From assembly GCF_002234595.1 (NCBI RefSeq), contig NZ_NMUL01000010.1, forward strand, positions 62,001 through 126,000: DNA of 64,000 nt. Direction: 5' to 3'. Positions within the stretch are counted from its first letter, which is position 1. Each line of letters starts with the position of its first letter. Under the pieces are notes generated by a model. It searched no databases, was not told the origin of the DNA, and worked only from the letters and a program-made list of their open reading frames with translations. The position numbers and the translations under genes were made by a program. This document shows positions 27,529 to 36,471 of the stretch, piece after piece. Origin of the DNA: Amycolatopsis vastitatis (GTDB lineage: Bacteria > Actinomycetota > Actinomycetes > Mycobacteriales > Pseudonocardiaceae).

Positions 27529-27886
27529 CCCGTGCCGGATGGTCGCTTGCCTTTCGCAGCGCGGAAAGCAGCATTTCTGTCGGTGCCTGCCGGTAGCGTG
27601 GAAAACGGGGGGCGCCCCCGCGGGTCGCAGGGGTTCCGGCAAAGTCGATCGTGGCCGCGGGGTTCCGTGGTGAAAGCCGGGTTGCGAGCTGCCGGCCCGT
27701 GTCCTGAATGACTCATTCAGGACGTCAGAGGTCCCCAATGACTCATTCACGACCTTCGGAACCACGGCCGCCCTCGGCGACCAGCGGTCAAGGGGCCGAG
27801 CCGGGCGAGCGCAGGTGGGTGTCCGGGCACGCAACTTCGCCGGAACTTCGCCGGGTGCTCGTCGTTGCGGCCGTTACCGTGGCCGG
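27529..27886. other. Gene-free region with palindromes
   Basis: No gene is recognised in these 358 bp. They hold the 12 bp palindrome GGGGGCGCCCCC (27608-27619), two copies of a TGACTCATT element (27701 and 27731) and a tandem 11 bp repeat AACTTCGCCGG (27833-27854). They also contain the Lrp gene promoter, with TACCGT placed 7 bp before GTG 27887. Confidence 0.6.
27701..27753. repeat. Two copies of a 23 bp AATGACTCATT element
   Basis: Copy 1 (27701-27723) is a perfect palindrome with arms GTCCTGAATGA and TCATTCAGGAC around a central C. Copy 2 (27731-27753) keeps the AATGACTCATT core and the GTC/GAC ends but has lost full symmetry. Starts are exactly 30 bp apart. I remember similar intergenic elements in Amycolatopsis genomes; a genome count is needed. 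Confidence 0.6.
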
Positions 27887-28864
27887 GTGGACTCCGTGGA
27901 GCTGGGGCTGCTGCAGGCGTTGCAGATCGACGGGCGGGTGGCGTTCAGCCGGGTCGCCGAGGTGCTCGGGGTGTCGGACCAGACCGTGGCGCGGCGGTAC
28001 CAGGCCCTGCGTGCCGCCGGCACCGTCCACGTCGTGGGGCTCACCCTGGCGGAGGCCGTCGGGGAGGAGACCTGGCTCGTCCGGGTCGGGTGCGCGCCGG
28101 GCACGGCCGACCGGCTGGCGCAGGTGCTGGCGGCCCGGCCCGAGACGTCGTGGGTGCACGTCGCTTCCGGCGGCGCGGAAATCGGCTGCATGGTGCGCAC
28201 CCCGGCGGAGGCGGCCACGTCGTCGGTGCTCGCGCGCCTGCCCCGCACGTCGCCGGTGACCCGCGTCAGCGCGCACTGCGTCGTGCACGTCTTCTTCGGC
28301 GGGCCCACCAGCCCGCTGACCAAGGCCGGTCCGCTCACGCCGGACCAGGTCGAGCGGCTCCGGCCGGCGGAGGCCGCCACGGCGTCGCCGGACGAGCCGG
28401 TCGAGCTGACCGACGGCGACCGGGCCCTGCTGGCCGAGCTGGGCCGCGACGGCCGGATCGGCTTCCGCGAGCTGGCCAAGGCCACCGGCTGCTCGCAGAC
28501 GACGGTCCGGCGGCGGCTCGCCGAGCTGCGCCGGGCGGGCGTGCTGTACTTCGACGTCGACTTCGCGCCCGCACTGATGGGGATGCGCACCACCGCGTCG
28601 CTCTGGCTGTCGGTGGCTCCCCGTCACCTCGCGGCCGCCGGCGCGGCCCTCGCCGGGCACACCGAGGTGAGTTTCGCCGCGGCCACGACCGGGCCGTCCA
28701 ACCTGTACGTCACCGTCCAGTGCCGCAACCCGCACGCGCTCTACACCTACTTGACCGGTCCGCTGGCCGCCCTGCCCGGGGTGTCCGCGGTGGAGACCGC
28801 ACCGATGATGCGCACGGTCAAGCAGTCGGAAATCGCCATCCAACCGGGGAAAGCCGGAAAATAA
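27887..28864 (+). CDS. Lrp/AsnC-family regulator with duplicated halves
   Basis: This 325-residue protein has two Lrp-type helix-turn-helix units: LLQALQIDGRVAFSRVAEVLGVSDQTVARRY, and a second LLAELGRDGRIGFRELAKATGCSQTTVRRRLAEL near residue 185. Each is followed by an alpha/beta ligand domain (the second ends VETAPMMRTVKQSE). The double arrangement is common in actinobacteria. GTG 27887 is chosen because a TANNNT -10 (TACCGT) lies 7 bp upstream, as in leaderless transcripts. It may regulate the next gene. Confidence 0.85.
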   Translation: MDSVELGLLQALQIDGRVAFSRVAEVLGVSDQTVARRYQALRAAGTVHVVGLTLAEAVGEETWLVRVGCAPGTADRLAQVLAARPETSWVHVASGGAEIGCMVRTPAEAATSSVLARLPRTSPVTRVSAHCVVHVFFGGPTSPLTKAGPLTPDQVERLRPAEAATASPDEPVELTDGDRALLAELGRDGRIGFRELAKATGCSQTTVRRRLAELRRAGVLYFDVDFAPALMGMRTTASLWLSVAPRHLAAAGAALAGHTEVSFAAATTGPSNLYVTVQCRNPHALYTYLTGPLAALPGVSAVETAPMMRTVKQSEIAIQPGKAGK

Positions 28865-28949
28865 CGCCGAGGATCACGACTTTCCTGGGGTTCGCCCGGC
28901 CGACGTGGCGAAAGTGGGCCGATAGCCCCCGCCCGAAAGGAAAGTTCGC

Positions 28950-29780
28950 ATGTCCGTAGGCATCGGCCTGCCCGTCGCCCGCCCCGAAGCGCTGCTCGAC
29001 TGGGCACAGCGCGCCGACGACGGCCCGTTCACCACCCTGGGCCTGGCCGACCGGCTCATCTGGGACAACCCCGAGCCGCTCGTCACCCTCGCCACGCTCG
29101 CCGGCGCGACCCGCCGGATCCGGCTGCAGACCGAGGTTCTGCTCGCCCCGCTGCGTGAACCCGCGCTGCTCGCGAAGCAGGCCGCCACCCTCGACCGGCT
29201 CTCCGGCGGGCGGTTCACGCTCGGGCTCGGCGTGGGCGGCCGCGCGGACGAATTCGACCTCGTCGGCGTGGACCTGCGCACCCGCGGACGCCGGTTCGAC
29301 GAGCAGCTGAAGATCATGAAGGACATCTGGTCCGGCGGCCCGATCGGCCCGGCCCCCGCCCGCGACGGCGGCCCCGAGGTGCTGATCGGCGGCTTCGCCG
29401 GACCGGCCCTCGACCGCGTGGCCCGCTTCGGCGACGGATTCCTCTGCGCGGCCCCGCTTCCCCTGGCGGGACGGCAGGTCGAGCACGTCGAAACGGCCTG
29501 GACCCGTGCCGGGCGGCCGGGACGGCCACGGCTGGTCGGGCAGGTGACCGTCGCGCTCGGCCCTGAGTCCACAGTGGACGAAGCACGGGACCAGATCCTC
29601 GGCTACTACGCGTTCGACGCCGACCTCGCCGCCGACACCGCGGAGCGTCTGCTGACCACCCCCGCGGCCATCCGCGCGGCGGTGGCGGAGTTCACGGCGC
29701 TCGGCGCCGACGAGGTGATGTTCTACTGCTGGTCACCCGACACCGACCAAGTCGACCGGCTCGCCGACGTGGTCGGCTAG
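28950..29780 (+). CDS. Luciferase-like (LLM class) flavin/F420-dependent oxidoreductase
   Basis: This 276-residue TIM-barrel enzyme of the bacterial-luciferase superfamily shows ATRRIRLQTEVLLAPLREPALLAKQAATLDRLSGGRFTLGLGVGG, which is the core of the family, and VLIGGFAGPALDRVARFGDGFLC. In actinobacteria many of these use coenzyme F420. Substrate unknown. GAAAGGAAAG precedes the ATG. It may belong with the Lrp regulator 85 bp upstream, in whose gap a TTCGCC/GGCGAA repeat is seen. Confidence 0.85.
   Translation: MSVGIGLPVARPEALLDWAQRADDGPFTTLGLADRLIWDNPEPLVTLATLAGATRRIRLQTEVLLAPLREPALLAKQAATLDRLSGGRFTLGLGVGGRADEFDLVGVDLRTRGRRFDEQLKIMKDIWSGGPIGPAPARDGGPEVLIGGFAGPALDRVARFGDGFLCAAPLPLAGRQVEHVETAWTRAGRPGRPRLVGQVTVALGPESTVDEARDQILGYYAFDADLAADTAERLLTTPAAIRAAVAEFTALGADEVMFYCWSPDTDQVDRLADVVG
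29577..29589. repeat. GTCCAC-N-GTGGAC palindrome, copy 3
   Basis: Perfect 13 bp palindrome with central A inside the LLM gene, again encoding Ser-Thr-Val-Asp with the rare codon ACA. Confidence 0.7.
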
Positions 29781-29858
29781 GCTTTTTCCGCGAGGCCGTT
29801 CGCCGTGAATTCCTGACCGTTCCGACCACGAGGGGGCGCCACGATCACGGAAAGCGCG

Positions 29859-32800
29859 TTGCTGAAGATCGGGCAGGCGGTGGCCAGGCAAGTCGCCCTC
29901 TCGTGGTTCGCCGACAAGAAGGCCGCGAGCCGGCGTGGGCGCGACCTCGCCAAGCTCGTCCGCGCGCGGTTCCCGATGCGGCGCGCCGAACGGGACGTGC
30001 TCGACGCGCTCGTGCGGATCGAGGACGACGTCGCCGACCAGCTGGCGCCCGGGTTGGCCGGCGCCGCGCACGGGCTGCCGGACCACGAGCGGGAGGCCGC
30101 CTACGAGGCGGTGTCGGACGCGCTCGAGGACGTCGACCTGTCCGACGACGCGTTGTTCGACGTCGATGTCGACCCGGCGGCGCTGGCTTCGCTGGTGCGC
30201 AAGCAGAAACCGGTCGAGCTGGTCGGGTTGTCGGAGCGCGCCGCCGGGCTCTACGAGGTGGCGCTGGACCGGGCGTGCGTCGTCCTCGTGCACCTGGTCC
30301 GGGAACTCCCGGAGTTCGACGCCGCGGTCGCGGTCGAGAATCTCACCCGGTTGCGGACGGTGCTCGGCGGCCTGACCGAGCTGCTCGAACGCGTGCCCGC
30401 CCGCAGCCTGGACGCCCCGGCGGGCGCGGACCTGGACGAGCGGTTCCGCCGCCGGTACCTCGAGCGGGTTCGCCAGGCCTGCGACCAGCTCGAAGTGATC
30501 GGCCTGACCACCCACAGCTACGAGCCCAGGACCACGCTCAGCGTCGCCTACCTGAGCCTGACCGTGACGACCGACGCCGGACGCGGCCCCGGGACCCGGG
30601 CGAAGCCGGTGACCGACTGGCTCATCGAAGGCGCGGGTGGTTCGCGCTCCGCCGAGAACCTGAGGGTCGAGCCGGCGCTGGGTGGCAGCCGGCTGACCGT
30701 CGTGCGCGGCGAGGCGGGCGCCGGGAAGTCGACGCTGCTGCGGTGGCTGGCGGTCAACGCCGTGCAGGCCGCCTTCACCGACACGCTCGCCGACTGGAAC
30801 GCGTGCGTGCCGTTCCTGGTCAAGCTGCGCGACTTCGCCGACCGGCCCCTGCCGCGCGGCGACGAGCTGCTCACCCAGGCCAGTTCACCGCAGTTCGGCC
30901 CGTTCCCGCCGGAATGGGTCCACCGGCAGTTCGAGTCGGGCACCTCGCTGCTGCTGGTCGACGGGGTGGACGAGCTGGTCGCCCAGCGGCGCCCGCTGGT
31001 CCGGCAGTGGCTGGCGAACCTGCTGGCCGCCTACCCGTCGCTGCGGGTCGTCGTCACCTCCCGCCCCACGGCGGTGACGTCGAGGTGGCTGGTGCGTGAG
31101 GGTTTCCGTTCGGTGGTCCTGGAACCGATGACCTCGGCCGACGTCCAGGTGTTCCTCCGCCGCTGGCACGACGCGCTGCTCGACTCGGCGCCCGACCCCG
31201 CGCTGCTGCCGTGCCGCCCGGACCAGGTCCGGGAGCACCAGCGGGCACTGCTGGCCCAGCTGCAGGCCAGGACCCACTTGCGGGCGCTGGCCAGGAGCCC
31301 CCTGCTGTGCGCGATGCTCTGCGCCCTCAACCTGGACCGCCGCGCGCGGCTGCCCCGCGACCGGGTGGCGCTGTACACGGCGGCACTGGAGATGCTGCTG
31401 GAACGCCGGGACGCCGATCGGAACGTGCCCGCCGAGGTCCAGGTCTCGGCAGGCGAGAAGCTGGTGCTCCTGCGGGGCCTGGCGTGGTGGCTGAACGAGA
31501 ACGGCCGCTCGGAGATGAGCCGTGAGCAGGCACTCGGCCGGATGCGGGAGCGGCTGCGCGGCATGCCGAACGTGCGGGAGAGCGCGGAGGTGCTCCTGGA
31601 CCACCTGGTGGAACGCAGCGGCGTGATCCGGCAGCCGGTGCAGGGCCGGATCGACTTCATCCACCGGACGTTCCAGGAGTTCCTCGCGGCGCAGGAAGCG
31701 GTGGGCCGGGACAGCATCGACCTCCTGGTCCGCCACGGGAAGTCCGACCTGTGGCGGGAAACCGTGCTGATGGCGTGTGCCCAGGGTTCGGAGGAACAAC
31801 GGGGCAGGCTGCTGAACGGCATCCTCGACGAAGCCGCGAAAGCGAGCCCGAAGGTGGCCCGGCAGCTGAAACTGCTGGCGGCGGCCTGCAAGGAGACCGC
31901 GATCCTGGCACCCCCGGAGGTGCTGTCCCGCGTCGACGACTGCATCAGGAGCCTGGTCCCGCCCCGCAGTGTCCGCGAAAGTCGCTCCCTGGCCACGGTG
32001 GGCGAGGCGGTCCTGGACTACCTGCCGGATTCCGTCGAAGAGCTGTCCCCTGCCAGGGCCGCGGCCTGCGTGCGAACCGCGTCGCTGGTCAACGGCCCCC
32101 GCGCGCTGGAGAAGCTGGCACGTTACGCACCGGACCCGCGAGTGGGCGTGCAGGAGGAACTCGTCCGGGCGTGGAAGTACTTCGACCCGGAGAGCTACGC
32201 CCGCAACGTGCTGGCCGACGCTCCGCTCATATCGCCGGCGAAGCCGATGTACAAGAAGGTCGAGGTCGAGTTCGCCGCCGCGGTTCCCTTTCTGCACCTG
32301 CTCCGCCACCTGCGCTCGTGCCGGGTGAACCTCTGGAAGCACGGGCCGGTGGCCGACGAGATCCGGGCACTTTCCGAGGCGCGCCAGCTGAAGGAGCTCA
32401 CCCTGCTCGGGGACATCGCCCCCGAAACGCTGCCCGGGCTCGCGAAGCTGACCAGACTCGAAGAGCTTTTCGTCAACTTCACCACGGGATGGCCGTCTTC
32501 GCTCGATTTCCTGGCGGAGCTGACGCAGTTGTGGCGGATTCACCTGGTCAACGCCGGAAACGTGCGCGACTTCAGGTTCTTGCGCGCCATGCCGGACCTG
32601 CGCATGATCTTCCTGCTGCACAACCCGGTCCAGGACTGGATGGACGAAGTGGCCTGCCCGGAGAAAGTGGGCAGCATCTACGCGAAGGGCGTCGACAGCA
32701 CCGAAAACCTGCGGAAGGTGCTCGCGCGGTTTCCCCGGCTCAAGAACCTCACCTTGGGCAGGGCCACGGCCACCGATTTGAGCCCGCTGCGCGATTCGGG

Positions 32801-32930
32801 TGTCGAAAACCTCGGCCTCGTGGACTGCGGAGAGCTGGATGTGAGTCCGCTGGACCACAACGAGATCTCCATCTTGTCTTCCCAAGGGGTCGTGCCCGTC
32901 GTCAATGTGAACCGCTTCCGGCCGAAGTGA
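29859..32930 (+). CDS. NACHT-domain NTPase with N-terminal helical domain and C-terminal leucine-rich repeats (bacterial NLR-like)
   Basis: This STAND NTPase of about 1023 residues has three parts. Residues 1 to about 260 are an alpha-helical N-terminal domain like the NNH domains that precede bacterial NACHT modules. The NACHT module has Walker A GEAGAGKSTLLRW (about 284), Walker B LLLVDGVDEL (about 364), sensor VVVTSRPTAV and the winged-helix region FIHRTFQEFLAAQEAV. From about 820 it is leucine-rich (LKELTLLGDIA, LTRLEELFVNF, LKNLTLGRA). Bacterial NACHT proteins act in anti-phage defence; a role here is inferred. No ATG or GTG starts the frame: TTG 29859 has a weak GGAAAG site, while GAGGGGG sits at ideal spacing from an ACG at 29841. 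The 3' end overlaps the convergent fadD17-like gene by 29 bp. Confidence 0.85.
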   Translation: MLKIGQAVARQVALSWFADKKAASRRGRDLAKLVRARFPMRRAERDVLDALVRIEDDVADQLAPGLAGAAHGLPDHEREAAYEAVSDALEDVDLSDDALFDVDVDPAALASLVRKQKPVELVGLSERAAGLYEVALDRACVVLVHLVRELPEFDAAVAVENLTRLRTVLGGLTELLERVPARSLDAPAGADLDERFRRRYLERVRQACDQLEVIGLTTHSYEPRTTLSVAYLSLTVTTDAGRGPGTRAKPVTDWLIEGAGGSRSAENLRVEPALGGSRLTVVRGEAGAGKSTLLRWLAVNAVQAAFTDTLADWNACVPFLVKLRDFADRPLPRGDELLTQASSPQFGPFPPEWVHRQFESGTSLLLVDGVDELVAQRRPLVRQWLANLLAAYPSLRVVVTSRPTAVTSRWLVREGFRSVVLEPMTSADVQVFLRRWHDALLDSAPDPALLPCRPDQVREHQRALLAQLQARTHLRALARSPLLCAMLCALNLDRRARLPRDRVALYTAALEMLLERRDADRNVPAEVQVSAGEKLVLLRGLAWWLNENGRSEMSREQALGRMRERLRGMPNVRESAEVLLDHLVERSGVIRQPVQGRIDFIHRTFQEFLAAQEAVGRDSIDLLVRHGKSDLWRETVLMACAQGSEEQRGRLLNGILDEAAKASPKVARQLKLLAAACKETAILAPPEVLSRVDDCIRSLVPPRSVRESRSLATVGEAVLDYLPDSVEELSPARAAACVRTASLVNGPRALEKLARYAPDPRVGVQEELVRAWKYFDPESYARNVLADAPLISPAKPMYKKVEVEFAAAVPFLHLLRHLRSCRVNLWKHGPVADEIRALSEARQLKELTLLGDIAPETLPGLAKLTRLEELFVNFTTGWPSSLDFLAELTQLWRIHLVNAGNVRDFRFLRAMPDLRMIFLLHNPVQDWMDEVACPEKVGSIYAKGVDSTENLRKVLARFPRLKNLTLGRATATDLSPLRDSGVENLGLVDCGELDVSPLDHNEISILSSQGVVPVVNVNRFRPK

Positions 32931-34503
32931 CCGTGCGCGTCGGCGTCCGGACCGTCCGATAGGCGATGTCCCGCCCGGTGCGCTCCCAGAGCACGTCGGG
33001 GCAGTTCAGGCCTTCGGCGGAAAGCCGCCGCTTGAGGACCTTGAACGTCGATGTCCGCGGGAGTTCCCGGACCGTGCGCACGTACTTGGGTACCTGTTTG
33101 GGCCCGAGATCGGGCTGGCCGGCGAGGAAACGGCCGAACTCGGCGGGTTCCAGGGGCGTGCCGCCGGTGACGATGGCGGCCATCACCTGGTCTCCGGTCA
33201 CCGGGTCGGGCACCGCGTAGACGGCGGTGTCGGTGATCGCGGGGTGCCGCAGCAGGATCCGCTCGATCGGCGCGGTGCCGAGGTTCTCGCCGTCGACGCG
33301 GAGCCAGTCGCCGAGCCGCCCGGCGAAGTAGCAGAATCCGTCGGTGTCGGCGTAGGCGAGGTCGCCGGTGTGGAACCGGCCGTCGCGCAGCCGTTCCGCG
33401 TCGGCTTCGGGGTCGCGGTAGTACCCGGCGAACCAGCCGGCGCCCGCGGTGTTGACCAGTTCGCCGACGGCTTCCTCGGCGTTGATCAGGTGGCCGTCGG
33501 CGTCGAATTCGGCCGGTGGGCAGGGCCGGCCGGTGTGCGGGTGCAGGATCGTCACGTCGCCGGCGGGCCTGCCGATCGAGCCGGGCGGGGTGTCGTCGGT
33601 GCGGGCGAACCCCACTCCGCCTTCGGTGGAGCCGAACGCGTCGATGACCTTGCAGCCGAAGCGTTCCTCGAACGCGGTCAGGTCGGCGTTCGCTCCTTCG
33701 TTCCCGTAGACGAGGCGCAGGGGGTTGTCCGCGTCGTCCGGACGTGGGGGAGTGGCGAGGACGTAGGACAGCGGTTTGCCGACGTAGTTGGCGTAGGTCG
33801 CGCCGAACTTCCGCACGTCGGGGAGGAAGCCGGAAGCGGAGAACCGGCGGCGCAGGGCGATGCCGGCACCGGCCGCGAGCCCGACCGCCCAGCCGGCCAT
33901 GATCGCGTTGGAGTGGAACATCGGCATCGTGACGTACACCGTGTCCGATGCGGACAGCCGGAAGCGCTCGGCGAGCATCGCGCCGGGAAAGGCGATCTTG
34001 CCGTGGGTGCAGCGCACGGCCTTCGGGTCGCCGCTGGTGCCGGAGGTGAAGATCAGCATCAGCAGGTCGTCGGCCGACGCGGGGACGGGCTCGATCGGCG
34101 CGTTCGCCGACGGCCACGACTCCAGGTCCCGCACGCCGATCCCGCCGAGGTCCAGCCCCTCCAGCAGGGGCCGGTACTTCCGCTCGGCGAGCACGAACTG
34201 GCAGTCGGCGAGCCGGATGTCCCGTGCGAGGGCTTCGCCGCGCCGGGTGGGGTTGAGCCCGACCAGCACCGCCCCGGCGAACGCGCAGGCGCCCAAAAGG
34301 ACGGAGAACGCCGGTACGTTGTCGGCCAGGATGCCGACATGCGGCGGTTCGTCCCACCGCAACGTTTGCCGGAGGTCGCCCGCGCGGCGTGCCGAAGCCC
34401 GGACGTGCTCGGCCCACGAATACGTCTCCTCCTCGAACCGCAGGCCGGGCCGCTCGTCCTCGGCGCGGGCCAGCAGGAGCTCGGTCACCGTGGGGACGTT
34501 CAC
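32902..34503 (-). CDS. fadD17: FadD17-like fatty acyl/steroid side-chain CoA synthetase
   Basis: This 533-residue adenylating CoA ligase has the P-loop LIFTSGTSGDPKAV, YGNEGANADL, the adenine motif FGSTEGGVGF, the hinge GDLAYADTDGFCYFAGRLGDWLRVDGENL and a C-terminal lysine in STFKVLKRRL. The order and the blocks TVTELLL, GLNPTRRG, MPMFHSNA and NYVGKPLSYVLATP match remembered mycobacterial FadD17, a KstR-regulated cholesterol-catabolism enzyme. GTG 34503 is used because GGGAGG lies 7 bp upstream. A 14 bp KstR-type operator lies in its promoter, which supports a steroid role. Confidence 0.85.
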   Translation of the reverse strand: MNVPTVTELLLARAEDERPGLRFEEETYSWAEHVRASARRAGDLRQTLRWDEPPHVGILADNVPAFSVLLGACAFAGAVLVGLNPTRRGEALARDIRLADCQFVLAERKYRPLLEGLDLGGIGVRDLESWPSANAPIEPVPASADDLLMLIFTSGTSGDPKAVRCTHGKIAFPGAMLAERFRLSASDTVYVTMPMFHSNAIMAGWAVGLAAGAGIALRRRFSASGFLPDVRKFGATYANYVGKPLSYVLATPPRPDDADNPLRLVYGNEGANADLTAFEERFGCKVIDAFGSTEGGVGFARTDDTPPGSIGRPAGDVTILHPHTGRPCPPAEFDADGHLINAEEAVGELVNTAGAGWFAGYYRDPEADAERLRDGRFHTGDLAYADTDGFCYFAGRLGDWLRVDGENLGTAPIERILLRHPAITDTAVYAVPDPVTGDQVMAAIVTGGTPLEPAEFGRFLAGQPDLGPKQVPKYVRTVRELPRTSTFKVLKRRLSAEGLNCPDVLWERTGRDIAYRTVRTPTRTVTSAGSGSH

Positions 34504-34527
34504 CCGGTACCTCCCGGCCCTTGAAAC

Positions 34528-34541
34528 TGAAACACGTTCTA
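34528..34541. promoter_or_regulatory. KstR-type operator of the fadD17-like gene
   Basis: TGAAACACGTTCTA fits the TNNAACNNGTTNNA consensus of KstR, the TetR repressor of cholesterol catabolism in mycobacteria and rhodococci. It starts 25 bp upstream of the fadD17-like start codon, within the promoter. Confidence 0.7.
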
Positions 34542-34577
34542 TTTTTAGCACGGTGCCCGCCTGACGGTCCACCCGTG

Positions 34578-35165
34578 TCATCGGTAGCTCTCGAGGAGGC
34601 TGGCCAGCTCCGTGGGGCGGCTGAGCGCGACGCAGTGGCCCGCGGTGATCTCGTCCGGGACGAGGCCGAGCCGTTCGGCCGCCAGCCCGCGGAGGAAGTC
34701 CGGCGGGAAGCAGCGGTCCTCGCGGCACAGCGCGAACCGGGTCGGGACGTCAGGCCACGCGTCCAGTGGCCACGGCTCGTTCCGCCCGGCGGGCGAGGGG
34801 TGTGCCCGCTCCCTGCGCATCGCCTCTTCCGCGAGCGCACGCGGTACGTCGTGGAGGAAGGTGACGTACGGGTCGGCGTTGCCGGTCCGGCCACCGTCGC
34901 GGGCCGCCCGCGCCCGCACTGCCTCGGCGTATCCGGTGTCGCGTCTCCACTCGTCGGGCGATTCGCCGGGCGCGGGGATCATGGCGGCCACCAGGACCAG
35001 CAGATCGGCCGCGAGCCGGTCGGCGACCAGCGGTGCGGTGTACCCGCCGAACGAGTGGCCGACGACGATCAGGTACTTCCGGTCGCCGACGGCTTCGATC
35101 ACCGTGTCGGCGTAGTCGGTGAACGTGGCCGATGCGTCGCCGGGCAGATCCGGAGCCGGGGCCAC
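34578..35165 (-). pseudogene. Alpha/beta hydrolase lacking its N-terminus
   Basis: The sequence keeps the nucleophile elbow VVGHSFGGYTAPLV, a late acid region FALCREDRCFPP and the histidine in ITAGHCVALSRP. It begins at APDLPGD and lacks the first 30 or so residues of the fold, including the oxyanion block and first strands. The same frame runs upstream without a start into the stop of the VOC gene, only 15 bp away, which suggests that a deletion removed the 5' end. The GTG at 35165 has only a weak ribosome site. It may be expressed but is unlikely to fold normally. Confidence 0.65.
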
Positions 35166-35180
35166 CGTCTTACCGCGCGC

Positions 35181-35522
35181 TCAGCTTCCGGGTGCGGGTT
35201 CGAAGAGGCTGAACGGCGTCCCCTGATCGTCGTGGCAGTGGGCGATCCGGCCGACGCCCGGGACCGCCTGGACGTCCTCGCTGCGGCCGCCGAGTTCGCG
35301 CAGCCGCTCGACCGAGGCCTCGATGTCGTCGGTGCCGAAGTAGACCCGTGGATGGGTGAAGCCGGCCTCGGCCGGGGTGATCGCGCCGGCCGGGCCGTGG
35401 GCGATCACGTGGTAGTCGCCGCCGAACTCGTCGGTGCGCCAGGCGAACAGGCCGCCGTAGAAGGCGCGGGCCTTGGCGGTGTCGGCGGCGGGGATTTCCA
35501 GCCAGTCGATCTGTCCGGGCAT
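35181..35522 (-). CDS. VOC-family (glyoxalase-like) protein
   Basis: This 113-residue VOC-fold protein has the pattern IDWLEIPAADTAKARAFYGGLFAW and a C-terminal HCHDDQGTPFSLFEP, with DDIEASVERLRELGG between. The metal ligands of true glyoxalases are only partly present, so the activity is unknown. ATG 35522 is preceded by GGAAGGA. Confidence 0.85.
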   Translation of the reverse strand: MPGQIDWLEIPAADTAKARAFYGGLFAWRTDEFGGDYHVIAHGPAGAITPAEAGFTHPRVYFGTDDIEASVERLRELGGRSEDVQAVPGVGRIAHCHDDQGTPFSLFEPAPGS

Positions 35523-35601
35523 GATCAGTCCTTCCGGTGATGAGGAGTTGCTCACCTCGAGGACGAACGGTGGCGGCCCGTCTCGACGCCGTCCGGCGGA
35601 T

Positions 35602-36471
35602 TCACGTCCCGATGGCTGCCCGGCCGGCGTCGTAGCTGCGCAGGGCCGCTCCGATCGCCGCGGCGGCGGTCACCTCGAAGATCGCGTCGTCGCTGTAGCC
35701 GGCCGCCTTGAGCTCGTCGAGGTCGGCGTCGGTGATCTTGTGGGACGCGCCGCGGACGTTCGCGGCGTAGGACTTCAGCGGATCCGGCAGCTCGCCGCCC
35801 AGCAGGGCGGCCGAGCGGGTTGCTTTGTCCGTAGTGCCGGGGGCTTCCAGCACGGCGTGGCGCAGGTTTTGCGCGGCGTCGCCGAGGTCGTTGTAGCGGC
35901 CTTCGGCGATCAGGAAGCCGGGGAAGCGGTAGCCGAACCGGTGCAGGGAACGGGTTCCGCTCTCGAGCTGGCCGTCGCGCAGGACGAAGCCGAACGCGTT
36001 GGCGAGGCGGTTGACGATGTTCCACACGAGGTTCACCCGGAGCGCCTCGATCACGGCGGGGCGGGGCAGGCCGGCCACGACGGCGGCGTCGACGTGGCCG
36101 GGGTCCTGGCTGACGTTCCCCAGGAACGCGCGGACGGCCGCCAGCTCCGGACGCGCGGAGCCGGGGTCGTCCGGGTCGATCTCGCCGGTGGCGGCGATCC
36201 GGACGAGCTCGGCGTGGGTGACCGCGCAGAACGGGCACTGGTGCACCTTCGCGGTGGACATGGCGAGGTACTCGCGTTCGGCGGCGGTCCAGGAGGACGG
36301 GCCGCGCATCGCGTCGGCGGTCAGGGCCAGCAAGGGACGGGCGAAGAGCCCGGGCCGGTAGAGCAGCAGCTTCACGATGTCGGGAGTGGCTACGCCCGAC
36401 ATCTTGGACGTGAGCGCGAAGAAGGCCTTCGCGCGGCGGCGGTGACCGTGGTCGAGAACGGACAGCCTCAT
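35602..36471 (-). CDS. Carboxymuconolactone decarboxylase/AhpD-like protein
   Basis: This 289-residue AhpD-like protein carries the redox pair in [15 protein letters not shown] (CxxC with the downstream histidine), the signature of alkylhydroperoxidase-type members. The C-terminal half has a second, degenerate repeat. It starts inside the stop of the ECF42 sigma gene (ATGA), so the two are co-translated; such sigma/CMD pairs suggest a response to reactive chemicals. Confidence 0.85.
   Translation of the reverse strand: MRLSVLDHGHRRRAKAFFALTSKMSGVATPDIVKLLLYRPGLFARPLLALTADAMRGPSSWTAAEREYLAMSTAKVHQCPFCAVTHAELVRIAATGEIDPDDPGSARPELAAVRAFLGNVSQDPGHVDAAVVAGLPRPAVIEALRVNLVWNIVNRLANAFGFVLRDGQLESGTRSLHRFGYRFPGFLIAEGRYNDLGDAAQNLRHAVLEAPGTTDKATRSAALLGGELPDPLKSYAANVRGASHKITDADLDELKAAGYSDDAIFEVTAAAAIGAALRSYDAGRAAIGT

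Noticed and set aside
32678..34894. Alternative frame across the CoA-ligase gene
   Set aside because: It is arginine-rich with no motifs; the FadD17-type frame explains the region completely.
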